Part shown: positions 7,237-13,739 of the stretch, piece after piece
How the letters are laid out: the number at the start of each line of letters is the position of its first letter
How positions within the stretch are numbered: the stretch's first letter is position 1
Origin: Falsiroseomonas sp044341625
Lineage (GTDB): Bacteria > Pseudomonadota > Alphaproteobacteria > Acetobacterales > Acetobacteraceae
Reading direction: 5' to 3'
DNA length: 21,973 nt
NCBI GenBank assembly: GCA_044341625.1
Contig: JBIIRI010000047.1
Location: 1 to 21,973, forward strand
The notes under the pieces: generated by a model
The model's input: the letters and a program-made list of their open reading frames with translations, nothing else
Databases searched by the model: none
What the model was told of the DNA's origin: nothing
Translations under genes and position numbers: made by a program

Positions 7237-8486
7237 CAGAACAGGCTCATCTGCACCGGCTTCGCCGCCTGGGCGAAGGCGGTCGCGGGGATCAGGCGGT
7301 CGCGCAGCGCGGCACTGTCCAGAATGCGCGGGCGGTGGTCGGCGGTGACGATGAAGGGCAGCACCTTCGCGAGGCTGACGCGCAGCCGCGCCAGATCCTC
7401 GACCCGGATCGCGACATGCCGGCGCGCGGCGATCAGCCTTTCGACCGTCTTGGTGCCAAGGCCCGGGACGCGCAGCAGCACCTCGCGCGGGGCGGTGTTG
7501 AGGTCCACGGGGAAATCGCCGCGGCGCTGCAAGGCCCAGGCGGTCTTGGGATCGAGCGCGGGGTCGAGCATCCCGCCCACGCCGCCGGCCATCACCTCCT
7601 CGCGGGAAAACCCGTAGAAGCGCAGCAGCCAATCCGCCTGGTACAGACGGTGTTCGCGCACCAGCGGCGGTGCCACCGGCGGCAAGGCGCGCGACGCATC
7701 GGGGATCGGTGAATAGGCCGAGTAGTAGACGCGCTTCAGGCGATAGCCCGCATAGAGATCGGTCGCGGTTGCCAGGATCGTCGCGTCATCGGACGCATCG
7801 GCGCCGATGATCATCTGCGTGCTCTGCCCGGCTGGCGCGAAGCGGGGTGCGGCGGCGCGGCGGGCGCTGCGGGCTTCGTCGCGCGCGCCGTCGATGCGCG
7901 TGCGCAGCCGGCCCATGGCCTTGCGAATCTCGGGAAAATCCTTCTCGGGCGCCAGGGCCTTCAGGCTGGCGGCCTCGGGCAGTTCGATGTTGATCGAAAG
8001 CCGGTCAGCCCAGCGCCCGGCTTCCTCCACCAGCGCGGGCGACGCATCGGGGATGGTCTTGAGGTGGATGTAGCCCTGAAAACCGTGCTCGACTCGCAGC
8101 GTCTTCGCCACCAGCACCAGCTGTTCCATCGTCCAATCGGCGGATCGCGTGATGCCGGAGGACAGGAACAGCCCCTCGATCGCGTTGCGGCGGTAGAAAT
8201 CGAGGGTGAGTTGCACGACCTCCGCCACCGTGAAGCGGGCGCGGCGGACATTCGAACTCGATCGGTTGATGCAGTAGGCGCAGTCGAAGGCGCAGGCATT
8301 GGTCAGCAGGATCTTGAGCAGCGAGATGCAGCGCCCATCCGGCGTATAGGCGTGGCAGATCCCCGACCCTTCCGTGCTGCCGAGCCCCCCGCGCGTCGAA
8401 TCCCGCCGCATGGTGCCGGAGGAGGAGCAGGACGCATCGTATTTCGCGGCATCGGCCAGGATTTCGAGTTTGCGGAGCAGGTCCAT
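7236..8486 (-). CDS. Putative DNA modification/repair radical SAM protein (UdgX partner)
   Basis: This 416-residue protein has the radical SAM cluster motif CX3CX2C (C65, C69, C72) within LLTNACAFDCAYCINR. Conserved extra cysteines lie before it (C20 in CSSSGTMRRDS, C44, C53). A helix-hairpin-helix DNA-binding segment is at about 329-355 (LNTAPREVLLRVPGLGTKTVERLIAARR). The architecture matches the family described as putative DNA modification/repair radical SAM proteins that sit beside UdgX/DUF4130; the reaction is not known. The last five residues are QMSLF, close to the QL[SD]LF beta-clamp-binding consensus. ATG 8486 gives MDLLRKLEILADAAKYD; no good Shine-Dalgarno is seen and the leader is short. 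A perfect LexA-type box lies 24-38 bases upstream. Confidence 0.92.
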   Translation of the reverse strand: MDLLRKLEILADAAKYDASCSSSGTMRRDSTRGGLGSTEGSGICHAYTPDGRCISLLKILLTNACAFDCAYCINRSSSNVRRARFTVAEVVQLTLDFYRRNAIEGLFLSSGITRSADWTMEQLVLVAKTLRVEHGFQGYIHLKTIPDASPALVEEAGRWADRLSINIELPEAASLKALAPEKDFPEIRKAMGRLRTRIDGARDEARSARRAAAPRFAPAGQSTQMIIGADASDDATILATATDLYAGYRLKRVYYSAYSPIPDASRALPPVAPPLVREHRLYQADWLLRFYGFSREEVMAGGVGGMLDPALDPKTAWALQRRGDFPVDLNTAPREVLLRVPGLGTKTVERLIAARRHVAIRVEDLARLRVSLAKVLPFIVTADHRPRILDSAALRDRLIPATAFAQAAKPVQMSLF

Positions 8487-8509
8487 GATCGCAGGTCGAA
8501 GATTATGCA

Positions 8510-8524
8510 GTTCATGATATGTTC
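8510..8524. promoter_or_regulatory. LexA (SOS) box, GTTC-N7-GTTC
   Basis: GTTCATGATATGTTC fits the alphaproteobacterial LexA operator GTTC-N7-GTTC exactly (GAAC-N7-GAAC on the minus strand). It lies between the radical SAM gene (-) and the MFS gene (+) and overlaps the predicted -10 of the radical SAM promoter, a position suited to repression. Eight fixed bases could occur by chance in a genome, but not often at the promoter of a DNA-repair operon. Confidence 0.75.
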
Positions 8525-8541
8525 CCTATCGGGAGTTGCAA
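8514..8541 (-). promoter_or_regulatory. Promoter of the radical SAM-udgX operon
   Basis: On the minus strand TTGCAA (complement of 8536-8541) is followed after 16 bases by TATCAT (complement of 8514-8519), a 5-of-6 match to TATAAT. Transcription would begin near 8507, about 20 bases before the start codon. The -10 lies inside the LexA box, so bound repressor would block polymerase. The reverse direction has only a TATGTT-like -10 for the MFS gene. Confidence 0.5.
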
Positions 8542-8564
8542 GGGGAAGGGCGTAGGGTTGGAGG

Positions 8565-9794
8565 ATGGACGCCGCCGCCCGCACCATCGTCTTCGTCAAC
8601 CTCGCCCATATCTTCACCCATTACGGGCTGCTGATCCTGGCCACGGCCGTGCTGGCGATGGTGGTGCAGGAACCGGGCCTGTTCGGGACGGTCTATGGGC
8701 CTATCCTGGCGCTCGGGACGGGGATGTTCGTGGTCTATGGGCTGGGGTCGCTGCCTATGGGCTGGCTCGCGGCGCGGCTCGGCCGGCCTCGGCTGATGGC
8801 GGGTTTCTTCTTCGGCACTGGGGCCGCGATGGTCGCCGCCGGCTTCGCGACCGGGCCGGTGACGCTGACGCTCTGCCTCGTACTGATGGGGGCGTTCAGC
8901 GCGATCTACCACCCGATCGGCACGGCGATGCTGGTGGATGCCGCCGGCGCGCGGGTGGGGCGCGCGGTGGGCATCAACGGCGTCTTCGGCAATCTCGGCG
9001 TCGCCGGCGCGCCCATTGTCACCGCCTTCCTCGCCGCCTGGCTCGGCTGGCGCTGGGCCTTCATCGTACCGGGCGTGCTCTGCATCGCGTCCGGCCTGCT
9101 CTACCTGCGGGAGGGGGCGGTGGATTCCGCCCAGGCCAAGGCGGCCGGCAAGCCCTTCCCCGAAATCCCCCGCGCCGTGGTGCGCCGTGCCGTCGGCATC
9201 CTGCTGTGCCTGGCGGTCGCGGCCGGCTTCATCTTCAACGCCTTCACCCTGCTGCTGCCCAAGCTGATCGAGGAACGGCTGGCGGGGTCGCCCGACCTGC
9301 TGCCGGTGGTCGGCGTGCTGGCCTTCGCGGTGACGATCTGCGGTGGGCTGACGCAGTTCACCGTCGGCAGGCTGATCGACCGCAACACGCTCAAGACCGT
9401 TCTGCTACCGCTCGGGCTGGTTCAGGCGCCGGGGTTGCTGCTGCTGTTCACGCTCGAAGGTTGGCCGGCGCTGCTGCTGTCTGGCTTGCTGGCGGCGGCG
9501 ATCTTCGGCTGCGTCACCGTCAACGAGACGATGATGGCGCGCTACGTCGCGCCCGCCTTGCGGGTGAAGCTCTATTCCGTGCGGTTCTTCGTGGGCTTCC
9601 TGGGCGCCGCCGCCGCGAGCCCCGCCGTCGCGCTGCTGCATGAGCGGACTGGCGGGCAGGATGCGGTGCTGTTGGTGCTGGCCGGCGTGGCGGTGCTGAC
9701 CGCCATCTGCACGCTGGCTTTCCCCAACCGGAAGGAGGAGCTGCGGCCGGAATTGTGGGCCCTGGCCGCGCAGCCTGGGCGCAAGTCGCTGTAG
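8565..9794 (+). CDS. MFS transporter
   Basis: This 409-residue inner-membrane protein has about 12 predicted hydrophobic segments. The MFS loop 2-3 motif appears as GWLAARLGRPRLM (about 66-78), and there is a matching segment after the middle loop, GGLTQFTVGRLIDRNTLKTVLL. The sequence FSAIYHPIGTAMLVD in the first half recalls the fosmidomycin-resistance/Fsr-like branch, but the substrate cannot be predicted. ATG 8565 has GGAG only one base away, so an AGGGGAAGGG run 13-25 bases upstream may serve instead. It is divergent from the SOS-type operon and shares its 78-base control region. It ends just before two strong palindromes. Confidence 0.85.
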   Translation: MDAAARTIVFVNLAHIFTHYGLLILATAVLAMVVQEPGLFGTVYGPILALGTGMFVVYGLGSLPMGWLAARLGRPRLMAGFFFGTGAAMVAAGFATGPVTLTLCLVLMGAFSAIYHPIGTAMLVDAAGARVGRAVGINGVFGNLGVAGAPIVTAFLAAWLGWRWAFIVPGVLCIASGLLYLREGAVDSAQAKAAGKPFPEIPRAVVRRAVGILLCLAVAAGFIFNAFTLLLPKLIEERLAGSPDLLPVVGVLAFAVTICGGLTQFTVGRLIDRNTLKTVLLPLGLVQAPGLLLLFTLEGWPALLLSGLLAAAIFGCVTVNETMMARYVAPALRVKLYSVRFFVGFLGAAAASPAVALLHERTGGQDAVLLVLAGVAVLTAICTLAFPNRKEELRPELWALAAQPGRKSL

Positions 9795-9797
9795 CCG

Positions 9798-9863
9798 CTA
9801 GAGCAGCGCCCGATCATGTGGAACCGCTCCGCGGTTCCGCTGATCGGGCATAAGCTGCTCTAG
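9798..9863. repeat. CTAG-bounded compound palindrome (likely bidirectional terminator)
   Basis: Three nested pairs of arms form one long stem: CTAGAGCAG (9798-9806) with CTGCTCTAG (9855-9863), CCCGATCA (9809-9816) with TGATCGGG (9841-9848), and GGAACCGC (9820-9827) with GCGGTTCC (9831-9838). It starts three bases after the MFS stop, between two convergent genes. It looks like a dispersed intergenic palindrome serving as a terminator for both genes; whether copies exist elsewhere cannot be seen here. Confidence 0.75.
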
Positions 9864-9875
9864 AATCAATGGCTT

Positions 9876-9915
9876 CTAGACCACGCTGCGTTCGTATGAA
9901 CGCAGCGTGGTCTAG
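9876..9915. repeat. Perfect 18-bp stem palindrome with GTAT loop
   Basis: The arms 9876-9893 and 9898-9915 are perfectly complementary over 18 bases, beginning CTAGACCACG and ending CGTGGTCTAG, with the loop GTAT. It lies 12 bases after the first palindrome and 10 bases before the stop of the opposing cupin gene. It is symmetrical, so it would form a strong hairpin in transcripts from either side. Confidence 0.8.
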
Positions 9916-9925
9916 GGCCACGCCG

Positions 9926-11140
9926 TCAGGCGCGGACCAGCAGCCCCTGGCGCAGAAGGGCGTCGCAGAACGCCAGCGCGCCATCGCCCAGCTCCGCCGG
10001 GCTCGCGCCATCCGCCAGACGCGCGAACCAGCCGGCTTCCGTCGCCGATAGCACCATCGGCGCCCCTGCCCAGCGCAGCGATGCGCCGCCCTCGGCCTCC
10101 GGCACCAGCGCATGCAGCACGCCGGGCGCGAGCACCAGCTTCGTGCCGGGCTCCGGCGCCGGGACGAACAGGCCGCGGCCGAGCAGCGCCGGCCGTTCCG
10201 CCGCCAGCCGATCGAGCAGCGCGAGCGCCGCGCGTTCCAGCGCCGCCGGCTCCGCCAGCCGCGCCGCCAGCGGGCGGGCGAGTTCCGCCAGCCGTTCCGG
10301 CCCTTCGGCCAGTCGCCAGGTGGGGAAGGATTCGCGCAAGCCCGGCTCCTCCGCCTCCAGTAGGTCCACGGCCAGGCGCAGCACGGTGGCGAAGGACGGG
10401 TCGAGCAGCCCGATCGTGACGTGCAGCGAGGGATCCTCGCCCTCCTGTGCCGCCGCATCGTGCAGCACGCCGCGCGGGACATAGAGCGTGTCGCCCGGCC
10501 GCAGGGTGATCGTCGTGGCCTCCCCCGCTGGCTCGATATTGCCGGGCCAGGGGGTGCGCCAGGTGGGGCGCGGCACCGGCTGCCCGTCCCACAGCCGCCA
10601 GCGCTTCTCGCCGATCACCTGCAGCACCAGCACGTCATGGGTGTCGTAATGCACCCGGAAGCCCTGCGCGCCGGGCGGGGTCAGGTAGATATTGGCCTGC
10701 ACCCCGTGCAGGAAGACCTGCTCCAGCCCCCGGCAGAACCGCATCAGCGGCGCATGCAATTCGTGGAAGCGGGAGACGACGAGGGTCGCCCCCTTGTCGA
10801 AGGCGGCGAAGAGCCCCGGCAGGTCCACACGTCCGTCGTCGCGCAGGTAGTTGTCGAGCGGCACCGCCGCGCTGCCCCGCCGCCGACTATCGGCCATGGA
10901 CACGCGCGGCTCCCGCGCCGCGTCGGTGGCCAGGAAGGCGTCGAGATCAGCGACCGAGAGCAGCGGCCGGTGGCGCGCGGGATCGGTGGCGGGGAAGTGC
11001 CGCCACGCCGCGCCTTCCCGCAGCGCCAGCCCGTCTTCGACGGAGAGATTGCCGAAGGCCTGCGCCCAGGCCGCTTCGGCCAAAGTGGTATCATGGGTCA
11101 AGGGGGGGTCGCTCATTGGGGTGAGGCTATCGCCGACCAT
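9926..11140 (-). CDS. Cupin_4/JmjC-like Fe(II) oxygenase-fold protein B
   Basis: Cupin_4 proteins include 2-oxoglutarate- and Fe(II)-dependent protein hydroxylases such as the ribosomal arginine hydroxylase YcfD/RoxA and the MINA53/NO66 histidine hydroxylases. The 404-residue product has the iron-binding HxD within FRVHYDTHDVLVLQVIGEKRW (H164, D166) and the distal histidine in PGDTLYVPRGVLHDA (H227), then a helical and winged-helix-like C-terminal half. ATG 11140 lies six bases after the stop of the repeat-protein gene, with GGTGA ahead of it; ATG 11116 is an alternative. The substrate is unknown. A second, similar cupin_4 gene two genes upstream makes a paired system plausible. Confidence 0.82.
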   Translation of the reverse strand: MVGDSLTPMSDPPLTHDTTLAEAAWAQAFGNLSVEDGLALREGAAWRHFPATDPARHRPLLSVADLDAFLATDAAREPRVSMADSRRRGSAAVPLDNYLRDDGRVDLPGLFAAFDKGATLVVSRFHELHAPLMRFCRGLEQVFLHGVQANIYLTPPGAQGFRVHYDTHDVLVLQVIGEKRWRLWDGQPVPRPTWRTPWPGNIEPAGEATTITLRPGDTLYVPRGVLHDAAAQEGEDPSLHVTIGLLDPSFATVLRLAVDLLEAEEPGLRESFPTWRLAEGPERLAELARPLAARLAEPAALERAALALLDRLAAERPALLGRGLFVPAPEPGTKLVLAPGVLHALVPEAEGGASLRWAGAPMVLSATEAGWFARLADGASPAELGDGALAFCDALLRQGLLVRA

Positions 11141-11146
11141 GCCGCG

Positions 11147-11617
11147 TCACCAGCCGCGCCGGCCGCGACCGGCCGGGTCTCTTGGGTCGCTGTCGCTGGC
11201 GCTGCGATAGCCGGGTGCGCGATAGCCCCCGCGCCCGCCGCCGGCCGGATCGTAGGGGTCGCTGTCACTGATCCCGGTCCGATAGGGTGCGCGATAGCCC
11301 CCGCGTCCGCCGCCGGCCGGATCGTAGGGATCGCTGTCGTTGATCCCGGTCCGATAAGGGGCGCGATAGCCGCCGCGTCCGCCGCCGGCCGGATCGTAAG
11401 GGTCGCTGTCGTTGATCCCCGTCCGGTAGGGCTGGCGATAGCCACCCCGCCCGCGCCCAGGCGGATCATGCGGATCGGCGTCGCTGATGCCGGTACTCCG
11501 CACGCCCCCGCGCCCGAAACCCGGGGAGTCGGAGGGGTCGCTATCCGTCACGCCGCTGCCGCGATGCCCACCCCTTCCCGCACCCGGCGGATCGGACGGG
11601 TCGGCATCGCTGATCGC
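11147..11617 (-). repeat. In-frame tandem repeat array, about 63-75-bp units
   Basis: Seven units encode the DSDP/GRGG motifs. The central units (11417-11488, 11345-11416, 11273-11344) are each exactly 72 bases and nearly identical in DNA, while the outer units have diverged. This suggests recent unequal duplication of the centre. All units keep the reading frame. Confidence 0.85.
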
Positions 11618-11812
11618 GATCCGGCCGGGCACATGAACCGGTGCGGGCTGCTGCATGACGACCACGGGCTGGGCCGGCGCGCAGGCCGCCGCCGTCGTGG
11701 CGCCGGCCAGCGTGGCAAGGCGCAGGACGAATAGCCGCCGCCGCAGCGGAGGCGCCGCTGCATCCTGTGCATCCTGCGGCGGGATCTCGGATGTCGCTGG
11801 TGTCTCGGCCAT
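11147..11812 (-). CDS. Exported protein of DSDPxDP/GRGG tandem repeats
   Basis: I do not recognise a named family. The 221-residue product has a short N-tail rich in Ala, Pro and acidic residues. A Tat-like segment RRRLFVLRLATLAGATTAAAC (24-44) follows, whose final cysteine might be lipidated, though the lipobox is imperfect. Residues 66-221 are seven tandem repeats of 21-25 residues with the core [SN]-D-[SA]-D-P-x-D-P-x-G-x-G-R-G-G-x-R; the aromatic form is DSDPYDPAGGGRGGYRAPYR. Repeats 4 and 5 are identical in protein. The DxDxxD pattern recalls calcium-binding loops, and the GRGGYR part is basic and flexible. ATG 11812 has AGGGG about 10 bases upstream. It lies between an OmpA-like gene and a cupin_4 gene on the same strand. 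Confidence 0.75.
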   Translation of the reverse strand: MAETPATSEIPPQDAQDAAAPPLRRRLFVLRLATLAGATTAAACAPAQPVVVMQQPAPVHVPGRIAISDADPSDPPGAGRGGHRGSGVTDSDPSDSPGFGRGGVRSTGISDADPHDPPGRGRGGYRQPYRTGINDSDPYDPAGGGRGGYRAPYRTGINDSDPYDPAGGGRGGYRAPYRTGISDSDPYDPAGGGRGGYRAPGYRSASDSDPRDPAGRGRRGW

Positions 11813-11862
11813 ACGCGGCGTGCCCCTGATGAGGTGGAGACTGCCGGCGCATGATGGCAATA

Positions 11863-11905
11863 AATTGCCGATAAGCCGCTCAATAACGGCAATTATGTGT
11901 GTCAA
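11863..11905 (-). promoter_or_regulatory. Promoter/operator region of the repeat-protein gene
   Basis: On the minus strand a perfect TTGACA (complement of 11900-11905) is present but lacks a well-spaced -10. Just downstream is an inverted repeat: AATTGCCG (11863-11870) and CGGCAATT (11887-11894) around 16 bases. A further GGCAA half-site lies at 11856-11860. The region is unusually AT-rich for this window. It may bind a regulator and separate the repeat-protein/cupin B pair from the upstream genes. Confidence 0.4.
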
Positions 11906-11906
11906 C

Positions 11907-12332
11907 TCACGGTAGCGGCAGCGGCATCACCACAATCGTCACGGCCCGCGCGCCCGGTTCCTCGCCGCGCCCGCTGAAAGCGCCCGCCCTTGCCTCGGCG
12001 CGGATGCGGTCCCGCTCCACCCCGCGCGCCGACAACGCCTGCGCGACGGCCCGCGCCCGCCGCGCCGCCAGCTGCGTCGAGCTTTCCGCCCCCTGGCCGC
12101 GATCGGCATGGCCCAGCACGCAGATGTTCCGCTCCGGCTCGGCGCGGGCCAGGACGGAAGCGGCCTCGATCCCGCTGCGGGCGGCGTCCTGCAGCCGGTC
12201 AGCGCCACGGGCGAAGGGTACGGCGAAGACATCGTCTTCCAGCGCTTCCGCACCCACGCAGGAGAAGGGGCGGGGCTGCCCGAAGGCGAGGCCCGGCAGC
12301 AGCAGAAGCAGAACCGCCGCCAGCGCCTTCAC
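11907..12332 (-). CDS. Small OmpA-like periplasmic protein
   Basis: The 141-residue product has a classic signal peptide (MKALAAVLLLLLPGLAFG, cleavage near residue 19). The OmpA C-terminal-like domain follows: NICVLGHADRGQGAESSTQLAARRARAVAQALSARGVERDRIRAEARA. This corresponds to the family pattern of a VxGHxD strand, then the helix with the RA.AV motif, then the RI strand. OmpA-like domains bind peptidoglycan; here the usual asparagine near the helix start is replaced by SSTQ, so binding is uncertain. The start is GTG, inside the GTGA that overlaps the stop of the upstream cupin gene by four bases, showing tight coupling. It has no beta-barrel or lipobox. Confidence 0.75.
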   Translation of the reverse strand: MKALAAVLLLLLPGLAFGQPRPFSCVGAEALEDDVFAVPFARGADRLQDAARSGIEAASVLARAEPERNICVLGHADRGQGAESSTQLAARRARAVAQALSARGVERDRIRAEARAGAFSGRGEEPGARAVTIVVMPLPLP

Positions 12333-13555
12333 GAGCCGGGCGCGAGCAGTCCGGCTTCGGCCAGCCGGCCCAGCAGCGCGTCCGCCGCCACGGCCGGATG
12401 GGCCTGCGCCAGTTCCGTCGCGGTGACATCCGGCCGGGCGAGGAGCCAGGCGGCGGCGTCAGCTTCCGGGGAGGTGAGCGGCAGCGTGCCGGTGGCGGTC
12501 TTCAGCGCCCAGTCCGTGCCGCGCCGTACCGGCTTCGCGCCGGTGGCCAGCACGCGGAAGGCGGCCGCACCTTCCGTGGCCGGGGAGGCTTCGGCGGGCG
12601 GGGCGATTCCGCGCGCGGCCAGCACGTCGAAGCCGCCGCGGGCATGGCGGTAATTCGCCACGAATTGCGACAGCACCTCGATCACCTTCGGGTCCTTGCA
12701 CAGTTCCGCCAGCCTCTGCCCCAGCAGGCCCGCGCGCTGCGTCAGCGCGAAGCGGGCCGGCGCGCCGCCATCCTGGCGGGGCAGCGGCTTACGGAATTCG
12801 GCATCGTACAGCACGCGTTCCAGCAGGATGTTCATCAGGTCCATCCCCAGCGGCGCATGCACGCCATAGGCGATGTGGACGCTGGCCGGCGCTTCCGCCA
12901 GCGCGTCGTGGTACCAGCCGCGCGGCAGATACAGCAGGTCGCCCGGCTTCATCTTCACCACGCCGCGCAGCTTGCCGCGCGCCTGATCGTGATGCGCCTG
13001 CGGCTGGCCCTTGAAGACCGGGTGCGGGATGGGCCAGTCGGCGCGGCCTTCCCAGATGTTCCAGTCCTTCTCGCCTTCCACCTGCACGGCCCAGACGTCA
13101 TGGGTGTCGTAATGGGTGCGGAACGCCTTGTGGCTCTGCCACGAGATATAGACATTCGCCTGCGCCTTCCCGAGGCCTGCGCTTTCCAGCGCGTTGGAGA
13201 CGGAGGCGAGGCCCGGCGTCAGGCTGTCCACGTCGTTCATCACCACCGACGCGCCCTTGGCGATCCAGCCCTGCACCAGCTTCGCATCCGGCTGCATCAG
13301 CTGCGCGCCGTCGCGGCCCATGGTGCGCGCGCAGAACTGCTCGGGCGGGATCGACTGGCTGTCCATCACCAATCTCAACGAGGTGCTGGACCAGATATGC
13401 GTCATGTCGAGCAGGCGGTTCACCTGCCGCCAGGACAGGACCTGGGCGAATTTTCCCGCACCGCCGCGCACATGCAGCGGGGCCTTGTCGTAATGGTCGG
13501 CGAAGAACTGCTCCGGCGTGACGGGCGAGAGCAGGGCGGCAAGGTCTGCGATCAT
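12329..13555 (-). CDS. Cupin_4/JmjC-like Fe(II) oxygenase-fold protein A
   Basis: This is the first gene of the four-gene minus-strand cluster, 408 residues. The start contains the typical FFADHYDKAPLHVRG lead-in to the barrel. The iron site is visible as HxD in FRTHYDTHDVWAVQVEGEKDW (H148, D150) and the distal histidine in PGDLLYLPRGWYHDALAE (H216). The C-terminal third is helical and ends in a winged-helix-like segment. Characterised relatives are 2-oxoglutarate-dependent protein hydroxylases; the substrate here is unknown. It resembles cupin B in length, HYDTHDV motif and layout, suggesting an old duplication. ATG 13555 has only a weak GGGA upstream. Its stop overlaps the GTG of the OmpA-like gene. 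Confidence 0.85.
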   Translation of the reverse strand: MIADLAALLSPVTPEQFFADHYDKAPLHVRGGAGKFAQVLSWRQVNRLLDMTHIWSSTSLRLVMDSQSIPPEQFCARTMGRDGAQLMQPDAKLVQGWIAKGASVVMNDVDSLTPGLASVSNALESAGLGKAQANVYISWQSHKAFRTHYDTHDVWAVQVEGEKDWNIWEGRADWPIPHPVFKGQPQAHHDQARGKLRGVVKMKPGDLLYLPRGWYHDALAEAPASVHIAYGVHAPLGMDLMNILLERVLYDAEFRKPLPRQDGGAPARFALTQRAGLLGQRLAELCKDPKVIEVLSQFVANYRHARGGFDVLAARGIAPPAEASPATEGAAAFRVLATGAKPVRRGTDWALKTATGTLPLTSPEADAAAWLLARPDVTATELAQAHPAVAADALLGRLAEAGLLAPGS

Positions 13556-13672
13556 GGCGGTGTTTTATCATCCCGTGCGCCGACGTCATACCGAACTTGC
13601 CGAGGCGAAATCCGCGCCTGTCGGTTGCGGCCGGGTCGAGAGGGCCCCGCGATTGTTGCGGATATCGGTGGT

Positions 13673-13678
13673 TTGACA
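13673..13678 (+). promoter_or_regulatory. TTGACA -35-like box in the cupin A/GDH divergent gap
   Basis: The 184-base gap 13556-13739 separates divergent cupin A and the dehydrogenase. A perfect TTGACA faces the dehydrogenase but no convincing -10 follows at 16-18 bases. Facing cupin A there is only an isolated GATAAAA-like box near 13565-13571. No palindromic operator was seen. Confidence 0.3.
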
Positions 13679-13739
13679 CGTCTTCGTGCTTGCCCCCCGC
13701 CTCTCGCGCCGCGCACCCTGGCCGGGGAGGAGTTTCGCC

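Noticed and set aside
10421..11734. Long plus-strand open frame of 437 codons across the repeat region
   Set aside because: Its apparent repeats are the opposite strand of the DSDP/GRGG repeats; no family motif, and it covers two well-supported minus-strand genes.
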